Below are positions 61,903 to 64,000 of a DNA stretch of 64,000 bases, in pieces (the stretch's first letter is position 1; every line of letters starts with the position of its first letter). The DNA is from Methylotenera sp. (GTDB lineage: Bacteria; Pseudomonadota; Gammaproteobacteria; Burkholderiales; Methylophilaceae). The stretch is from contig JAHRYP010000005.1 of the NCBI GenBank assembly GCA_020622105.1, positions 33,113-97,112 of the forward strand, written 5' to 3'. The position numbers and the translations under genes were made by a program. A model generated the notes under the pieces. The model was not told where the DNA came from. It ran no database searches and saw only the letters and a list, made by a program, of their open reading frames with translations.

Positions 61903-62046
61903 TTAGCTGTTGTCTGTGTCACCGCTTCCATGTGATGAGTCTGTTTCAGAGCCGGTTTTTCTATAGTTTGGGCAGTGTGGCAGGCATAAGCCGCATGCTG
62001 CACAGAGGTCTACTTTAACAACCAGTAGCTTTGCAGATTTGCTCAT
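61903..62046 (-). CDS. 47-aa mini-ORF with 4Fe-4S ferredoxin motif (gene remnant or microprotein)
   Basis: [47 protein letters not shown]; CxxCxxCxxxCP motif. Confidence 0.5.
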   Translation of the reverse strand: MSKSAKLLVVKVDLCAACGLCLPHCPNYRKTGSETDSSHGSGDTDNS

Positions 62047-62104
62047 GACTTAATTATAAACGTTTTCAATTGGGCGCTTAATCAAAAGTAATGGTTCATA
62101 GATA

Positions 62105-62136
62105 TAAAAAAACCGCCTCAGCTTCAAGGCGGTTTA
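62105..62136 (-). terminator. Rho-independent terminator of the ctp gene
   Basis: AAAAAAACCGCCT-cagcttca-AGGCGGTTTAATTA (read on minus: hairpin then TTTTTTT). Confidence 0.8.
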
Positions 62137-62154
62137 ATTAAGCTGTAACAAATC

Positions 62155-63596
62155 TTAATTGGTTTTTGCAGCTTCAACTTTCGCTGGTGGCTCAGATTTT
62201 ACTGGTAAGCCTTTCAGCAAATTCATCGCCTGCGTGAATTGAATGTCATCTTTGCTCGCTGGCTCGATTGGTGCCGGTGGCTCAGCATATTTCTTCTCGT
62301 TGATTTTTTCTTTAGCAGATTCCTTGGCAGCATTAGTTGCAGCAGGTTTTGCTGGAGCAGCAGTCTTTTCATCTTTTGGATTCGATAAATGACGTGTCAA
62401 ATCAGCTTCATGGATAATTCCGGACTGGTCGGTACCATCTTCAACGATGTAATCCGGCACAATGCCTTTGGCCTGAATTGAACGGCCTTTAGGTGTGAAA
62501 TAGCGGGCCGTCGTCAGCTTGATCGCTGCACCGTTATTCATAGGCATAATGGTTTGCACAGAGCCTTTACCAAAACTTTGTGTTCCAATCACGGTTGCAC
62601 GTTTGTGGTCCTGCAATGCGCCTGCGACGATCTCAGAAGCCGATGCTGAACCACTGTTGATCAGAACAGCCATTGGTACTGTTTTCAGGTCAGCCGGCAA
62701 ATCGCGGATAAAGTCATTAGCAGCACCGCCACGCGCATAGTTCTCTGGAATTGCAGTCAGCTGCATTTTGGAATCTGGCGCACGACCTTCTGTATAAACC
62801 ACTAACTCACCTTTAGGCAGGAATGCGGCAGAAACGCCGACAGCGCCGTTGAGCAAACCACCCGGATCGTTACGTAAATCCAGAACAAAGCCTTTGAATG
62901 GACCTTTATTTTCGGCATGCAGCGTTTTGATGGCTTTTGCCAGGTCTTCAACGGTGCGTTCCTGAAATTGCGTGATTCTTACATAAGCATAGCCAGGTTC
63001 AGGCATTTTGTATTTCACGCTCTTGTTTTTAATCACATCGCGAGTCAGCGTGAACAATAACGGTTTAGTCTCGTTTTTACGCACTACGGTTAAAACGATC
63101 TGTGTGCCTGGCTTGCCGCGCATACGTTTTACCGCATCGTTCAAGTTCATGCCTTTTACCGGAGTTTCATCTAGTTTTATGATGAGGTCGCCGCTTTTTA
63201 AGCCTGCTGCATAAGCCGGTGAGTCTTCAATCGGAGAAACAACTTTAACCAGGCGTCTTCATACCGACTTCAATGCCTAGTCCACCAATCGCCTTGGTCG
63301 CAGTTTGCATATCTTTGAATGCATCCGGGTCAAGGTAGGTAGAGGCGGGTGAGTCCGGTCAGCATGCCGCTGATCGCTTCTGAAATCAGCTTTTTGTCTT
63401 CAACAGTTTCAACATAGTCGCTTTTGATTTTTCCGAATACTTCAGCAAATGCACGCAGATCATCCAGCGGCAGCTGAGGCTTTACCATTTTCTCTGCGAC
63501 TGCAGAATAGGTCAGGCTCAACATAAGGCCCAGCACAAGGCCTGAGCCCACAAGCCCTATTTTGTTAAAACGGTGATGTTTATTTTGTACTTGCAT
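62155..63596 (-). pseudogene. S41 C-terminal processing peptidase (CtpA-like), frame broken at about 63245 and 63350
   Basis: 62155..63150 has PDZ/S41 catalytic part (LRNDPGGLL, GSASASEIVAGAL, GKGSVQT); 63330..63596 encodes the N-terminus; middle frame reads DPDAFKDMQTATKAIGGLGIEVGM. Confidence 0.8.
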
Positions 63597-63764
63597 GTAT
63601 TATTGTTCCCAACAAATGAAGCTGTATTCAGTCTGAAAGTGAGTTAATTAAACGTTTTGCGCCTAACAGATTCTAAGAGTTTCAAATATATGATTAGTTT
63701 CAGGATAGATTGAATATATTATTCGAGTAATGCATATTAAACTATATCAGTCAGGACATACAAA

Positions 63765-64000
63765 TTGAGTAAAAATATCGTTGAAATCACTTATTGTACC
63801 CAATGTCGCTGGTTGCTGCGTGCAGCTTGGCTGGCTCAAGAGTTATTAACAACATTCGAGCAGGATTTATACAGTGTTGCTTTAAAGCCCGGTACCGGCG
63901 GTATATTTGAAATTACACTCAATGGTGCGCTTATTTTTTCTCGTAAAGCAGCCGGGCGCTTTCCGGAAGCTAAAGAAGTTAAGCAGTTAATACGTGATTG
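63765..64000 (+). CDS. SelT/SelW/SelH-type (Rdx) thioredoxin-like protein, 3' truncated by window edge (TTG start)
   Basis: MSKNIVEITYCTQCRWLLRAAWLAQELLTTFEQDLYSVALKPGTGGIFEITLNGALIFSRKAAGRFPEAKEVKQLIRD. Confidence 0.85.
   Translation, partial: MSKNIVEITYCTQCRWLLRAAWLAQELLTTFEQDLYSVALKPGTGGIFEITLNGALIFSRKAAGRFPEAKEVKQLIRD

Noticed and set aside
61800-62018. 72-aa plus-strand ORF upstream of coq7
   Set aside because: Antisense to the 4Fe-4S-motif mini-ORF, which has the better coding signature.

Overview
The window reads as a compact chromosomal segment of a betaproteobacterium. A Methylophilaceae/Methylotenera-like origin is my inference from protein character, with no search behind it. It is mostly housekeeping: rpmG/rpmB, dut, coaBC, radC, cstA plus a YbdD-like gene, lgt, ilvD, hemF, purD, purH-fis-dusB, polA, thrB, a UvrD-type helicase, groES-groEL with a CIRCE operator, bioA, dacB, coq7 and a ctp protease. 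I saw no prophage, CRISPR array, rRNA or tRNA. The parts worth a second look are: (1) a probable unannotated sRNA at about 47.30-47.42 kb, with a GAAA-capped hairpin, a hairpin exposing an anti-Shine-Dalgarno-like UUUCCUCCC loop, and an intrinsic terminator; (2) a family of modular MITE-like elements (27.4, 41.2, 42.3, 56.5, 59.4 kb) that share core modules but carry two different terminal inverted repeats, two of them ending about 25 bp upstream of start codons; (3) two ~120-bp nested palindromes abutting gene 3' ends (50.0 and 60.2 kb) and a large cruciform element at 44.65-44.83 kb; (4) an accessory island at 29-37 kb with a Tyr/Ala-repeat autotransporter, a (frameshifted) PAPS-type sulfotransferase, a nucleotidyltransferase and an alpha/beta-hydrolase lipoprotein translationally coupled to APS kinase; (5) a frame-broken ctp protease and a 47-aa 4Fe-4S-motif mini-ORF. 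All calls come from reading the sequence and the supplied ORFs; no database searches were run.
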